A stretch of 64,000 nt of DNA from Alphaproteobacteria bacterium (GTDB lineage: Bacteria > Pseudomonadota > Alphaproteobacteria > Sphingomonadales > JAKSBY01). Location: NCBI GenBank assembly GCA_021774625.1, contig JAJFIV010000008.1, forward strand, positions 175,392-239,391, in the 5' to 3' direction. Positions 26,137 through 35,489 of the stretch are shown here, one piece after another. The notes below the pieces were generated by a model. That model saw only the letters and a list, made by a program, of their open reading frames with translations, ran no database searches and was not told the origin of the DNA. The translations under genes were made by a program, and so were the position numbers. How positions within the stretch are numbered: the first letter of the stretch is position 1; every line of letters starts with the position of its first letter.

Positions 26137-26310
26137 TCAAAGCCTTGCTGCCGCGTTTATGCGGAGTTTTCGCCTTTCTTCGTACCTTACCGATGGCCGC
26201 CCGCGCCTCAGTCTGAGCATACGGAGCGTCAATTCGCGGCGTTTTTTCATGATTTCGGCTTCGGCAAGTGTGTAATCGCGGGTTTTGTGTTCAAGATAGG
26301 GACTTACCAT
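26137..26310 (-). CDS. Small basic protein, 57 aa
   Basis: The frame runs from ATG at 26310, preceded by AGAGG at 5 bases, to TGA at 26137. The product begins MVSPYLEHKTRDYTLAEAEI and has a strongly basic second half (MKKRRELTLRMLRLRRGRPS, RYEERRKLR) with no signal sequence. I recall similar short alphaproteobacterial ORFs beginning MVSPYLE or MVSPFLE but none with a function. 31 bp upstream of queF and so probably in one transcript. Could bind nucleic acid by its charge; inference only. Confidence 0.6.
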   Translation of the reverse strand: MVSPYLEHKTRDYTLAEAEIMKKRRELTLRMLRLRRGRPSVRYEERRKLRINAAARL

Positions 26311-26362
26311 TTTTACCTCTCATGTTGCCTGATGGTGTTGCCCGCGTCCCTTTATATATATA

Positions 26363-26382
26363 GGAACCTGCAACAAGGTTCC
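26363..26382. promoter_or_regulatory. GGAACC/GGTTCC inverted repeat upstream of hspQ
   Basis: GGAACC-TGCAACAA-GGTTCC, perfect 6-bp arms, lies in the divergent region between the small basic gene and hspQ, next to the AT-rich TTTATATATATA. Could be an operator or the hairpin of a transcript leader. Confidence 0.35.
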
Positions 26383-26504
26383 AAGGCCTGCCACAAAATG
26401 ACCTTAATTCGGCGCTGTTCACATTCGGTTCAGCTTTGTACGATATTTTATTAAAGTCAGCCCAGGACAGAGCTTCTTGGAGCGATAACAAAAGGGAGCA
26501 ACCC

Positions 26505-26825
26505 ATGTCCCGGATCACCAATGCTCAATTCTCGATCGGCCAGATTGTCCGCCATCGCCTCTACGGCTATCGCGGGGTTATATTCGATGTCGATGCGGAA
26601 TTCTCCCAGGAAGAAGAATGGTATGAGAACATGGCGCAAAACCGCCCTCCTAAGGACGCCCCGTGGTATCATGTTCTGGTCGATGGCGCGGACTATACGA
26701 CCTATGTCGCCGAGCAGAATATGCACGCCGCCGATGAAATTGATCCCATCGACCACCCGCTGCTGACCGAGCTGTTCACCCTGGCCGATACCGGTGAATA
26801 TGTCGCCCGCGAAATGTTTAATTAA
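26505..26825 (+). CDS. hspQ: Heat shock protein HspQ
   Basis: 106 residues from ATG at 26505 (GGGAG at 7 bases). The family blocks are all present: FSIGQIVRHRLYGYRGVIFDVDAEF, PWYHVLVDGADYTTYVAEQN and DPIDHPLLTELFT. HspQ (YccV) binds hemimethylated DNA in E. coli and acts as a specificity factor of Lon. In alphaproteobacteria it is part of the heat-stress response. The 3' ends of hspQ and the convergent ABC permease share the sequence TTAATTAA. Confidence 0.93.
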   Translation: MSRITNAQFSIGQIVRHRLYGYRGVIFDVDAEFSQEEEWYENMAQNRPPKDAPWYHVLVDGADYTTYVAEQNMHAADEIDPIDHPLLTELFTLADTGEYVAREMFN

Positions 26826-28006
26826 ACATTCCGGAAAGCGTCCACCACCGGCAGACGGGCGGCCCGCAGTGCCGGGAAAAAACCACCGATCAGGCCGATG
26901 GCAAGCGCCAGAACCCCCGCTTGCACAACCAGTTCCGGCGTGACGCTGAAATCAAACACAATCTGTGTAAAAGTCTGCCCCAGGGTCGAAGCCGTCAGCC
27001 CGTCGAAAAAGATATAAGTGACCATCACTCCCAGCAGGGTTCCGGCAAACGCCAATACGAGGGCTTCCACCATAATTCCGACAAAGGTCGAGAAGCCGCC
27101 AAAGCCGATGGCGCGAAGCGTGACGATTTCCCGCTGTCTGGCGGCGACCGATGTATACATGGCGTTCAACGCGCCGGCCAGAGCGCCCAACGCCATGACA
27201 ATTGCAAGGGGATAGCCGACGCCATTGATAAAGCTCACCAGCGGTTTCGAAAGCTGCGAAAAATAATCCGCCTCGGTCTGGACAGATATATTCAGCCGCG
27301 GGTCATTTCCCGCATAGGCTTCAATCTTCTGGATCGCGTCGGGTCCATCCAGCAGCGCTCGGACAGACTGATAGCTATTGCCCCGGTTATAGAGGCTTTG
27401 GACAACTTTAGCGTCCGCCCAAAGTTCGGATTCGAAAACCGAGCCGCCAGCTTCAAAAATACCGACAACCTGCCAGGTGGTTTTACCGAACTGCACAGTC
27501 GAGCCCGGATCGAATCCTGCAAATTGCTGCCGCGCGGCACGGCCGACAACAAGCTCATTTTTGCCGGTTTCAAACATGCGCCCCTCGCTGATAACCACAT
27601 CTTTACGCAGCTCAACACCAATGGGGTTCATGCCGCGCAGCGGGAGATTAACGCTCAGGCCCGTCGATTTTTTTATGCCATCAACAATCACATAAAGCTC
27701 CGGCGATGCCTGAGGCTGATTACCAACGCGGACAATACCCGGCGCTTCCGCCAGCAGATTTATCTGTTCCGACGACAGGCCGCTGTTCAATTCCGCCTGC
27801 GATCCGGCCCGCATGATAATGGCTGTGTCAACGCCGCCCGCCCCGGCGACAGTCTTGTCAAAACCTGCAGCCATGGCGAGAACCGCCATCATAACCGTAA
27901 CAACAATGGCGATCGCGATCAGGGTCACAATAGCCACCCAAATCCGTTGCGGCAGGCTTTTGACGGTCATGGCGGTGACGGCAACCGTCTCATTCCAGAT
28001 GGCCAT
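26822..28006 (-). CDS. ABC transporter permease, MacB/FtsX type (second permease)
   Basis: 394 residues. One helix near residue 25-48, a periplasmic domain of about 220 residues (MacB-PCD-like), then three C-terminal helices: the FtsX-type layout. AARQREIVTLRAIGFGGFSTFVGIMVEALVLAFAG is the typical coupling-helix region. Last gene of the export operon, 3 bp after the first permease. Confidence 0.9.
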   Translation of the reverse strand: MAIWNETVAVTAMTVKSLPQRIWVAIVTLIAIAIVVTVMMAVLAMAAGFDKTVAGAGGVDTAIIMRAGSQAELNSGLSSEQINLLAEAPGIVRVGNQPQASPELYVIVDGIKKSTGLSVNLPLRGMNPIGVELRKDVVISEGRMFETGKNELVVGRAARQQFAGFDPGSTVQFGKTTWQVVGIFEAGGSVFESELWADAKVVQSLYNRGNSYQSVRALLDGPDAIQKIEAYAGNDPRLNISVQTEADYFSQLSKPLVSFINGVGYPLAIVMALGALAGALNAMYTSVAARQREIVTLRAIGFGGFSTFVGIMVEALVLAFAGTLLGVMVTYIFFDGLTASTLGQTFTQIVFDFSVTPELVVQAGVLALAIGLIGGFFPALRAARLPVVDAFRNV

Positions 28007-28009
28007 GGC

Positions 28010-29170
28010 TTATCTCCTCCCGAGTGCAGTTACGACGTTGATATTCATAGCTTTCCAGGCCGGAATAATCCCGGTAACAAGCGCCAGCAGAAGCATAATG
28101 CCCGCAGATTTTACCAGCATCCCCGTATTGATGAACATCGCCGGAAGTATGCCCGCCATAGCCGCCGAAGCGCCTTTCAAAAACAATCCGGCAAGCGCCA
28201 TTGCCGGAACCGCGCCCAGCAGTGTGACCAACACCGATTCCAGAATGACCTGGGTAAAAATCTTCCCGTTGCCGAAGCCGAGGGTTTTCAGGACCGCAAT
28301 CTCGCTGGTGCGCTCCCGGATTGCCAGCATCATGGTATTGCCGGCGATCAGCAGGATGGTGAAAAAGGCCGCACCGGTTACGGATGCCACAATCAGGCCG
28401 ATATCGCCAAATTGCTCAATGAAAGCCTGGTTGAAGGCTTTTTCCGTATCCGTCTTGGTCTGGGTGGAAGCGTTGGCAAATTCAAGATCAATAGCGTCAG
28501 CAACCTGCGTGTTGATATCCGGCGATTCGGTTCCGACAACCAGCCAGCCTACGCTATCCTGCCCGAACTGGCGGCCCTCGTTGAGATATTCATAAGGAAA
28601 CAATAGATAGCTGGTGTCGATTTTCGGATCATTGGCCTCGAAAATCCCGGCCACGGTAAATTCCCAGGTCTGGCTGCCCTCCTGATTGGTCCAGATGTTG
28701 GACTGAATGGGGACCTGCTGGCCCTTTTCCCACCCGAACCGGTCCGCCATTTTTTTACCCACCAGCAGTGCGCGGCGGTCGCTGAAGAAAGTCTTTCGGG
28801 CATCCTCCGGAATCACCAGCTCGGAATATAGCCGCAGGTAGGATTCAGGATCGACCGCGAACACGGCCAAAATCTGCTGGGGATTCTGGTAATAACCGCC
28901 AAACCAGACGGCATAGGTAACATCCGCCACACCATCCATGCTTCGAACCTTATTCACATAGGAATAGGGGAGCGGCTGGATAAAGCTGACTTTGTGGACC
29001 GTCACCAGCCGGTTTGCACCGGACGCAATGTCTATCCCTTCATCCAGGGAGCTTTGAAATCCGCCGAGCACGCCATAAATCAAAAAGGCCGTGAAAATTG
29101 AAAAGACGGTCAGAAACAGCCGCAGCTTTTTACGGGCCGCATTTTTCCAGATCAGCTTGAGGTTGTTCAT
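28010..29170 (-). CDS. ABC transporter permease, MacB/FtsX type (first permease)
   Basis: 386 residues with the same topology: a first helix (RLFLTVFSIFTAFLIYGVLGGF), a large periplasmic domain, and a C-terminal set of three helices with REXTSEIAVLKTLGFGNGKIF as the cytoplasmic coupling stretch (AIRERTSEIAVLKTLGFG). Two non-identical permeases imply a heteromeric transporter, unlike MacB itself. Overlaps the ATPase gene by 4 bp (ATGA). Confidence 0.9.
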   Translation of the reverse strand: MNNLKLIWKNAARKKLRLFLTVFSIFTAFLIYGVLGGFQSSLDEGIDIASGANRLVTVHKVSFIQPLPYSYVNKVRSMDGVADVTYAVWFGGYYQNPQQILAVFAVDPESYLRLYSELVIPEDARKTFFSDRRALLVGKKMADRFGWEKGQQVPIQSNIWTNQEGSQTWEFTVAGIFEANDPKIDTSYLLFPYEYLNEGRQFGQDSVGWLVVGTESPDINTQVADAIDLEFANASTQTKTDTEKAFNQAFIEQFGDIGLIVASVTGAAFFTILLIAGNTMMLAIRERTSEIAVLKTLGFGNGKIFTQVILESVLVTLLGAVPAMALAGLFLKGASAAMAGILPAMFINTGMLVKSAGIMLLLALVTGIIPAWKAMNINVVTALGRR

Positions 29171-29859
29171 TCCGCCGCCTCCTGGACAAAATGGCCTTTA
29201 TCGAGATGCAGGGTCCGGCTGGCAAAACGGGCGGCTTCCGGATCATGGGTGACCATAATGATGGTCTTGCCGAATTCCTTGTTCAGTAATTGCAGCATTT
29301 CGAGAATTTCAACGGCGGTGGTGCGGTCGAGATCACCGGTCGGCTCATCGGCCAGCATCAGTTTGGGATCCGACACAATCGCCCGGGCGATGGCAACACG
29401 CTGCTGCTGACCGCCGGACAGCTCGCTCGGCTTATGTTTGGCGCGATCCGCAATGCCAACCACATTGAGCGCCGTTTTCACATGCTCCGCCCGCCTGGAG
29501 CGGCCAAGATCGGTCAGCAACAGCGGCAATTCCACATTCTGTGCAGCTGTCAGCATCGGCATCAGATTATAAAACTGGAAAATAAATCCCACATTAGCGG
29601 CCCGCCATTTGGAAAGCGCGCCCTCGCTCATATTATCGATGCGCTGGCCGCCGACCGTCACCGAACCCGATGTCGGGCTGTCGATCCCACCGAGGATATT
29701 CAAAAGCGTGGTCTTGCCGGAACCGGACGGCCCCATAATCGCCAGGAACGCGCCTTCTTCAATGCCCATGGTCAGCTCATCGAAAATCTCGATTGTATCG
29801 CGGCCCCTGGTATAGCGCTTGGTCACATGATCCAGCTCGATCAAGGTTTTTTCAGTCAT
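29167..29859 (-). CDS. ABC transporter ATP-binding protein, LolD/MacB type
   Basis: 230 residues. Walker A GPSGSGKTTLLNILGG, Q-loop FQFYNLMPMLTA, signature LSGGQQQRVAIARA, Walker B MLADEPTGDLD and H-loop VTHDPEA are complete. The short single domain and the GGIDSPTSGSVTV start put it with the LolD/MacB ATPases. Drives the two permeases downstream; cargo not identified. Confidence 0.95.
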   Translation of the reverse strand: MTEKTLIELDHVTKRYTRGRDTIEIFDELTMGIEEGAFLAIMGPSGSGKTTLLNILGGIDSPTSGSVTVGGQRIDNMSEGALSKWRAANVGFIFQFYNLMPMLTAAQNVELPLLLTDLGRSRRAEHVKTALNVVGIADRAKHKPSELSGGQQQRVAIARAIVSDPKLMLADEPTGDLDRTTAVEILEMLQLLNKEFGKTIIMVTHDPEAARFASRTLHLDKGHFVQEAAE

Positions 29860-29880
29860 ATTGCTCCCCTGTTTATGCGG

Positions 29881-30936
29881 TTATCGACTGCTGCCTGTGT
29901 CTCCGGCCCCGGTATATTGTTCATCCAGAAAAGTGACTTTTACGCCCATTTCCGGCAAAATGCGCTGATCCTTCACATGCAGGCCGATCCGGACTCTGAC
30001 GGTCGCCTTGCTGCGGTCCGCTGTCGGCACAATGGCAATGACCGAGGCCGGGATCTGCCAGTCGGAATAGGCATCGAGATACGCCTCCACCGCCTGCCCG
30101 GCCCGAACCCGGCCGATGAAACTTTCATTAACATCCACTTCGATTTCGAGTGAATCCATATCCACCACGGTGCAGACCCCGGTGCGGGTAAAGCCGCCGC
30201 CTGCGGAAACCGGCGAAATAATTTCGCCGGGCTGGGCATTTTTCTGTACGACAACGCCGGAAAAGGGGGCCCGCACCAGATGCTTGTCGACATTTTCAAT
30301 CCGCCGCGCCACTTCCTCGTGGGCCACTTCCGCCTGCGCACGCGCCTGGGCAAGCCCGGCCACCGCCGTTTCCAAACGGGCCTGGGAACTGGTCAGCACC
30401 GCTTCGCTCACATTTTTCTGTTCAGCCAGGCTTTGGTTGCGGGCCAGCACCCGGCGGGCTTCGGCCAGTTCCGCTTCCGCACTCTGGATGCCCGCCCTGG
30501 CGGCGGCCTCCTGCGCTTCGGCCAACCGCAATTCCGTCGCGGCAAGGGTATTATCCAGCTTTGCTACGATCTGCCCTTCCTCAACCGCCATGCCTTCTTC
30601 AACCAGCACTTCCAGAATGCGGCCGGTGATTTCCGATGAAACGGTGGCGACCCGGCGGGCGGTCACATAACCGGACGCCGTCAATACCTGGCGGGAAGAG
30701 GATGCGCTGGCGGGTTCCGCCTTTTCGGCTGCTACCGGTTGACTGGCTATTCTGGCAGCCTGAACCGGACCCTGACGGTCCTTCTGCTGAAACAGAAAAT
30801 AGCCGGCGCCCAGACCAATCAGAATGCCGGCGAATATACCGAGAAAGACGGCTGCTGGCGCGAAGCGGCCGGAGGACCCGGACTCATTTTTCCGCTCAAT
30901 GCGCAAATTCTGCAGCTGGCTTCGCTTATCGTCCAC
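29881..30936 (-). CDS. Periplasmic adaptor (HlyD/MacA family) of the ABC exporter
   Basis: About 351 residues from GTG at 30936, which has GGAGG at 5 bases; GTG at 30948 lies on top of that SD and is not used. A single N-terminal membrane helix (AVFLGIFAGILIGLGAGYFLF, 31-51). A long coiled-coil-forming helical pair (ATELRLAEAQEAAARAGIQSAEAELAEARRVL, residues 130-230, partly) flanked by barrel-sandwich half-motifs (GYVTARRVATVSSEITGRI, APFSGVVVQKNAQPGEIISP) gives the HlyD/RND adaptor fold. First gene of the four-gene operon with ATPase and two permeases; would connect these to an outer membrane channel encoded elsewhere. Confidence 0.9.
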   Translation of the reverse strand: MDDKRSQLQNLRIERKNESGSSGRFAPAAVFLGIFAGILIGLGAGYFLFQQKDRQGPVQAARIASQPVAAEKAEPASASSSRQVLTASGYVTARRVATVSSEITGRILEVLVEEGMAVEEGQIVAKLDNTLAATELRLAEAQEAAARAGIQSAEAELAEARRVLARNQSLAEQKNVSEAVLTSSQARLETAVAGLAQARAQAEVAHEEVARRIENVDKHLVRAPFSGVVVQKNAQPGEIISPVSAGGGFTRTGVCTVVDMDSLEIEVDVNESFIGRVRAGQAVEAYLDAYSDWQIPASVIAIVPTADRSKATVRVRIGLHVKDQRILPEMGVKVTFLDEQYTGAGDTGSSR

Positions 30937-31069
30937 ATTCCCCTCCACACATGCATTGATGTAATCACGAATATGTTATCTGTCCAGTGACGGGAAGAAA
31001 AAAGCGCAGAAAAGTTTAACTGACGTCCTTTGACAAGAGCGGAACCATTCGGGCCGAGCAAGCCGGAAC

Positions 31070-31125
31070 CCGGCATTTGCTCCTGCCCTTCGGCCGTTCT
31101 GCGCGAAAGATTAGCCAAATGCCGG
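31070..31125. repeat. Inverted repeat after the flagellar TPR gene
   Basis: CCGGCATTTG (31070) and CAAATGCCGG (31116) are a perfect 10-bp inverted pair with a 36-base loop, in the 194-bp gap between the TPR gene and the export operon. May stop transcription from the flagellar run before the exporter; no T-run follows on the minus strand. Confidence 0.35.
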
Positions 31126-31130
31126 AAGCA

Positions 31131-34058
31131 TTAATTCCGTTGCTGCGCGATGGAATCGGCGGAAATGAATTCCGACCGGTAGGCGGCCATAAAGGATTGC
31201 AGACTGTCGACACTGGCAATATTGCTGGCGATCACGCTGATTTCCCCGCCTGCACTGTCTTCCTGGCTGGTGATCAGTTCAAAAGCATTGGCGAAATTAC
31301 CGCCGGTCATCAGCCCGGAATAGCGGTCATGCAGCCGGTTGAGGCCGGTGCGGTCTTCCTGGAGCGCATAGGCAATGGCCTGGCGGAGAATATAGCGCCG
31401 GTCATCAGCGGTCAGCGCCTTCCCGGTATTCTGCCAGCGATTTTCTCCCAGCAGAGTATCGGTGGTGCGGATTACTCCGTCCCAGTCCTGCGCCCCCCAT
31501 TCGATGTCGGCGCGCAGGATACCCGCTTCCCGACCGGCATCGCCCTCGATCAAAACACCCGCTTCCTCGTAACGCTCCAGTTCGATCAGGGTGCGGGCTT
31601 CCACCATACGGCGATTGTCGGCGATTTCATCCGGCAAACGATCCTGCCGGGTGGCGCGGATAATTTCCAGGGCCATATCAGGTTTACCGTCGAGCAGATA
31701 GATTTTGGCGAGCCGTGCGGCGATTTGCGCCTGGGCCGCGCCCTCCAGCCGGAAACGAACCTGATGGTCCAACAGCTCGGACGCCCGGTCAAGGAGATCA
31801 ACCTCCACCAGACGGTCGGCAAGACGGCGGATCATCTGATCACCGGCGGAACCCAGCGGCGTCAATTCCTGAAAATCATAATAAAGCGCCAGCGCGGTTA
31901 CCGGCGGCATGCGCTCCGCCACGCCATCGACAAACAGCGTTTTGAAAACGCCGGACATGCGATTGGCGAGCTGTTTGGTCTGCTCATCCTTCGGGAAATG
32001 CGCGACTGCCTGACGCAGGGTTTCAAGCCCGAGCCGGTACTCATCTTTATTCAGATAAAGATCGCCGAGCATTTTCAGGAGCTGCAATTCAAAATCATCG
32101 CCGCGCCAGGAAAAACGCAGCCGCTCCAGGCTGTCTATTGCTTCGTCCGCGCCAATGGCCTCATCGGCCATATCCATTTCAATGCGGGCAAGTTTTGCCC
32201 GGGCCGACGCCATGCGGTTGCCAAGCGTCGTCACCAGCGCATAGGTCGCCCGCGCCGTTTCATCGTCCCCCAGATCTTCATACATTTCCGCCCGCAAATA
32301 TTTTGCTTCGGCCGTCTGTGCCGCCGTCAGCGGATAAAGCTCGATAATCGCCAGTTGGCTGTGCAGAAAATCAATATCCTGCAAGGCGAGACCGGCCCGC
32401 GCCGCCGCCAGCTGAAAATCGGCCCGTTCCCGCGTCTCATAGGTAGGCAGAGCCGCAATGCCCTGGCGGAAATACGCCTGCGCCTTCTTATACTGGCCGA
32501 GGGATTCCGCCACCAGGGAGCGCCACAGAAAGGCGTCCGGCTCCGCATCAAGATCTTTGTGGGAAAGATCTTTTAGCGCTTCCTCATCGCGGCCCAGCAT
32601 ATGATAGGCGACGCCGCGCACCGCCAAGAACTGCGGATTTGCCGGCAGCGACTCATCTTCTTCCGCCATCAGGGTGAGTGCGGCCAGTCCTTCGCTGGCA
32701 AGACCGTGCGCCATATCGAAGCGGGCCAGGTCCCAGCGCGCGGCGTTACGTTTGTCCGCTTTGGCCATGCTGAGCAGGTAAAGCAGCTGCTTTCGGATCT
32801 TGGAATACTCTTCCGGGGCATCGCCCGCCCATTTTTTGAAGTCAATAAGGCGTTCCGGGCCAGCGTTTTCCTGGCCAAGAACTGAAGATACCCGCGCAGC
32901 GACAGTTGACTCGGACAGCACCAGTCCGCCGTCTGAGCGAATGGTGACCCCCGTCAGGCTTGCCTCCACCGCAATGGCATCGGAAATACGTTTGACGGCT
33001 ATGCCCTGGCTTGTCGCCAGAATCTGGAATTCCGGAAAAGTCTGGGCCAGCGGAATCCCCCGCACTTCGCCGCCCACCGGGAAGACTTCTATTTCATCGC
33101 CGATAGCGGGATCGATCAGGCTGACGGCCCTGCCGACTTTTTCGGTTGCGAGAAAAATCCTGGCGCCATCAGCGCCGGTGGTCTGCCTGGCGGTCTGAAC
33201 AGGATTGACGGGAAGCGGAACATTGTCCCGGATATTCACCGTCCAGACAGAACCGGACAGAGAGGCGAAAACCCGCTGATCCTTTTCCAGATGATAGCGG
33301 AAAATGCTCGCCTTGCGGTCGGGCAGTTGCTCCCAGCGGGTAAGCCGGGTCTGGGTAAGACCGTCAAGCGCCTCGTGTGAGGCATTTACATGGGCATCAA
33401 AAACCACCCAAAGTACGCCGGAACGGACGAAGACAGATGCCGCTACCGGTTTTTGCCAGGGATAGTCCAATGCCAGCCCCTCTGCTTCAACCCGCGCAGC
33501 AATCCTGAAATCACCCGCCTGCACCGCTTTATCATCAGTGTTCTGCCAGGGTGCCGGTGAGGTTTCCACGGCCGGTTTCGCAACGGCCGGCGGCGCGGGT
33601 TCGGGATCAGAAGCTTCGGCAACGGATGTCTGGCGGGGCGCAGGCGCAGCAACGACCGTTTGCTGCCCCGCCTCACCGACAATATCGACCACCACCCGGG
33701 TGCCATCATTAAAGGAGCGGATCTGCGCGCCTTCCTGCACCGTCAGGCTGACCACGGTTTCATTCTCCGTATGGGAAATGACCGGGCCGGAGGCCAGCGC
33801 CAGCCCCTGATTTTGCAGACGGCCCAAGGCCGGCGTGAAAACCCCTTCGAAACGGATGCTGAGGGTCGTTCCGGCAATATCGGCCCGGTAAGGCAGATCG
33901 CGGCGAAAATCGAAAACCAGCCGGCTGAAACCGGGATGATCGGCGCTTCTGACGGCGACCGGTTCTGATACTTGCGCCCTTGCCGCACTGCCCGCCGCAA
34001 AGCCGAGCACTGCCGCCAGGGCAATTACAAGACGCTTCAATGACCGATTAAAGACCAT
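31131..34058 (-). CDS. Exported TPR protein of the flagellar cluster
   Basis: 975 residues. Signal peptide VIALAAVLGFAAGSAARAQ. N-terminal about 40-130 is an AMIN-like beta domain (SRLVFDFRRDLPYRADIAGTTLSIRF...RVVVDIVG), such as in proteins tethered to peptidoglycan. From about 430 on there are many degenerate tetratricopeptide repeats (LAVRGVAYHMLGRDEEALKDLS, LRAEMYEDLGDDETARATYALV, LLKMLGDLYLNKDEYRLGLETL, IAARLAKIYLLDGKPDMALEII). Likely a periplasmic scaffold next to the stators. Overlaps the second MotB-like gene by 11 bp; part of the fliL-to-TPR run. Confidence 0.82.
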   Translation of the reverse strand: MVFNRSLKRLVIALAAVLGFAAGSAARAQVSEPVAVRSADHPGFSRLVFDFRRDLPYRADIAGTTLSIRFEGVFTPALGRLQNQGLALASGPVISHTENETVVSLTVQEGAQIRSFNDGTRVVVDIVGEAGQQTVVAAPAPRQTSVAEASDPEPAPPAVAKPAVETSPAPWQNTDDKAVQAGDFRIAARVEAEGLALDYPWQKPVAASVFVRSGVLWVVFDAHVNASHEALDGLTQTRLTRWEQLPDRKASIFRYHLEKDQRVFASLSGSVWTVNIRDNVPLPVNPVQTARQTTGADGARIFLATEKVGRAVSLIDPAIGDEIEVFPVGGEVRGIPLAQTFPEFQILATSQGIAVKRISDAIAVEASLTGVTIRSDGGLVLSESTVAARVSSVLGQENAGPERLIDFKKWAGDAPEEYSKIRKQLLYLLSMAKADKRNAARWDLARFDMAHGLASEGLAALTLMAEEDESLPANPQFLAVRGVAYHMLGRDEEALKDLSHKDLDAEPDAFLWRSLVAESLGQYKKAQAYFRQGIAALPTYETRERADFQLAAARAGLALQDIDFLHSQLAIIELYPLTAAQTAEAKYLRAEMYEDLGDDETARATYALVTTLGNRMASARAKLARIEMDMADEAIGADEAIDSLERLRFSWRGDDFELQLLKMLGDLYLNKDEYRLGLETLRQAVAHFPKDEQTKQLANRMSGVFKTLFVDGVAERMPPVTALALYYDFQELTPLGSAGDQMIRRLADRLVEVDLLDRASELLDHQVRFRLEGAAQAQIAARLAKIYLLDGKPDMALEIIRATRQDRLPDEIADNRRMVEARTLIELERYEEAGVLIEGDAGREAGILRADIEWGAQDWDGVIRTTDTLLGENRWQNTGKALTADDRRYILRQAIAYALQEDRTGLNRLHDRYSGLMTGGNFANAFELITSQEDSAGGEISVIASNIASVDSLQSFMAAYRSEFISADSIAQQRN

Positions 34059-34779
34059 TGTCTGTCAATTCCTCTCTTCTTGTTTCGCGGACGATAATAT
34101 CGATCCGCCGCGCTAACCCGTAGCGCACGCCCAGTTCAATCGCCGGGTCCAGTTCGTTAAACCGCGAGGCGCCATAACCCAGCGTTTCAATAGGCTGGGG
34201 ATAGCCGGCCCGCGCCAGGACGCTCGACACCGCAATGGAACGCCTCAGTGTAAGCTCCCATTTATTAAGATATTGTGCGCCCTGAAGCGGCCCGATATCG
34301 GTATGCGCGGCAACGGTGATCTTGTTTTTGAGAAATCGCAGATTACCGCCAATACGCATAATGGACGCCAGTCCGTCAGCCGACAATATGGCGCTGCCCG
34401 GTTCAAATAAAATATCCGACGGCAGGGAAAGGATCAGCCGTTCATCCAGACGGTGAATGACGCCCTGTTTCAAGACCGGGTCACCCGAGATTTTATCTTC
34501 GATCACCGTATTGAGATAATCGAGGCCGATGGCATAGGGCACATGAATTTTGGTGGCGTCCGGCCCTTCCCATTTTTCCGTGCTGACCTCGGCGCGGGTC
34601 GGGTTAAGCTGATCGGACAAAGCGTCCACAATGGCTTTCCAGTCTTCATATTGTACGGCATTCATGGAAAACATCAGGACAAAAAAGGTCAGCAGTAGGG
34701 AAAGCAGATCCGCGAAAGTCAGGATCCACACGTCCCTGGGCGTATCCGCTTTGCGGGGCTGGTCCGCCGGCATCGTCAC
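34048..34779 (-). CDS. MotB/OmpA-family stator-like protein with conserved Asp
   Basis: 243 residues. One N-terminal membrane helix DVWILTFADLLSLLLTFFVLMFSMN in which Asp24 aligns with the proton-carrying Asp of MotB. The C-terminal OmpA-like peptidoglycan-binding domain contains ILFEPGSAIL, VAAHTDIG and WELTLRRSIAVSSVLARAGYP. It would couple ion flow with rotation. Overlaps the preceding MotB-like gene by 4 bp. MotA is not in the window. Confidence 0.87.
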   Translation of the reverse strand: MTMPADQPRKADTPRDVWILTFADLLSLLLTFFVLMFSMNAVQYEDWKAIVDALSDQLNPTRAEVSTEKWEGPDATKIHVPYAIGLDYLNTVIEDKISGDPVLKQGVIHRLDERLILSLPSDILFEPGSAILSADGLASIMRIGGNLRFLKNKITVAAHTDIGPLQGAQYLNKWELTLRRSIAVSSVLARAGYPQPIETLGYGASRFNELDPAIELGVRYGLARRIDIIVRETRREELTDNGL

Positions 34780-35489
34780 TCTGCCCTCCCGTCTGAGGCG
34801 TCTTTGAAAGTGACCGCACCGGCATTTTGCACACGTGAGCGGAAAACAACGCGAATTGTTTCAGCCGCACCCGGCACAATACCGGTGCTGAGGCCGGCAA
34901 CAGGAAACCCTTCCAAAATCAGACTGTCTGCAAGCAGCGAGGCCCGCCGTACGGCGAGGGTCTGTTCCGGCTGCGGCGTGACTGACAATGACCGGGCGCC
35001 AATTTCAAAAATGAATTCCACTTCCCGGTGTTCGCCCGGTTTTTCGCGCAGAACCATATCCGTCAGCTGAGCAATAAAGGCGTCGCGGTCCGGTCTCAGG
35101 GCCGCCGTTCCGGTCTCGAAAATGGCGCTCACCGGCAGATTGACCTGAAGAAGATTGCCGCCATCGGTGGGAAAACGGCCTTCGAGGCCAAGTACGCTGG
35201 CGAGAAAGCCCCGCACGTCATCGACAAATTCGTCATTGGGGGCAATGGCGTCGGGTTTGGTCAGAAGATCAATAAAATTGGCCTTGGGGGCGAACTGTTT
35301 CTTAAAAGCGCTGTTGACGCTTTCCATTACCGCCCCGGCCCGCGACTGTTCCTGATTGGAGATGGAGTTGAGGACCACAAAAAATGCCAGCAGCAAAAGA
35401 TAGAGCGAGACGAAAATGCCCATAGAACTGTCGCCCGCATTTTGCGTGGGCGTTTTACCGTCGCTGTGGGACATGCCCGGGTCGGCCAT
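34776..35489 (-). CDS. Second MotB-like protein, proton-binding Asp absent
   Basis: 237 residues. A membrane helix SSMGIFVSLYLLLLAFFVVLNSIS aligns with its neighbour's, with Ser28 where the ion-carrying Asp should be. The periplasmic part (FETGTAALRPDRDAF, VEFIFEIGARSL, LAVRRASLLADSLILEGFPVAGLSTGIVPG) follows the OmpA/MotB pattern more loosely. It may be a structural partner of the real MotB or a peptidoglycan anchor. Starts within the stop of cheZ (TAATG). Confidence 0.75.
   Translation of the reverse strand: MADPGMSHSDGKTPTQNAGDSSMGIFVSLYLLLLAFFVVLNSISNQEQSRAGAVMESVNSAFKKQFAPKANFIDLLTKPDAIAPNDEFVDDVRGFLASVLGLEGRFPTDGGNLLQVNLPVSAIFETGTAALRPDRDAFIAQLTDMVLREKPGEHREVEFIFEIGARSLSVTPQPEQTLAVRRASLLADSLILEGFPVAGLSTGIVPGAAETIRVVFRSRVQNAGAVTFKDASDGRAE

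Noticed and set aside
26921-28606. 561-codon plus-strand frame
   Set aside because: Antisense to the two ABC permease genes, low-complexity and His/Arg/Asn-rich; no protein-like pattern.
31077-32576. 499-codon plus-strand frame
   Set aside because: Antisense to the TPR protein gene, which has a signal peptide and clear repeats.
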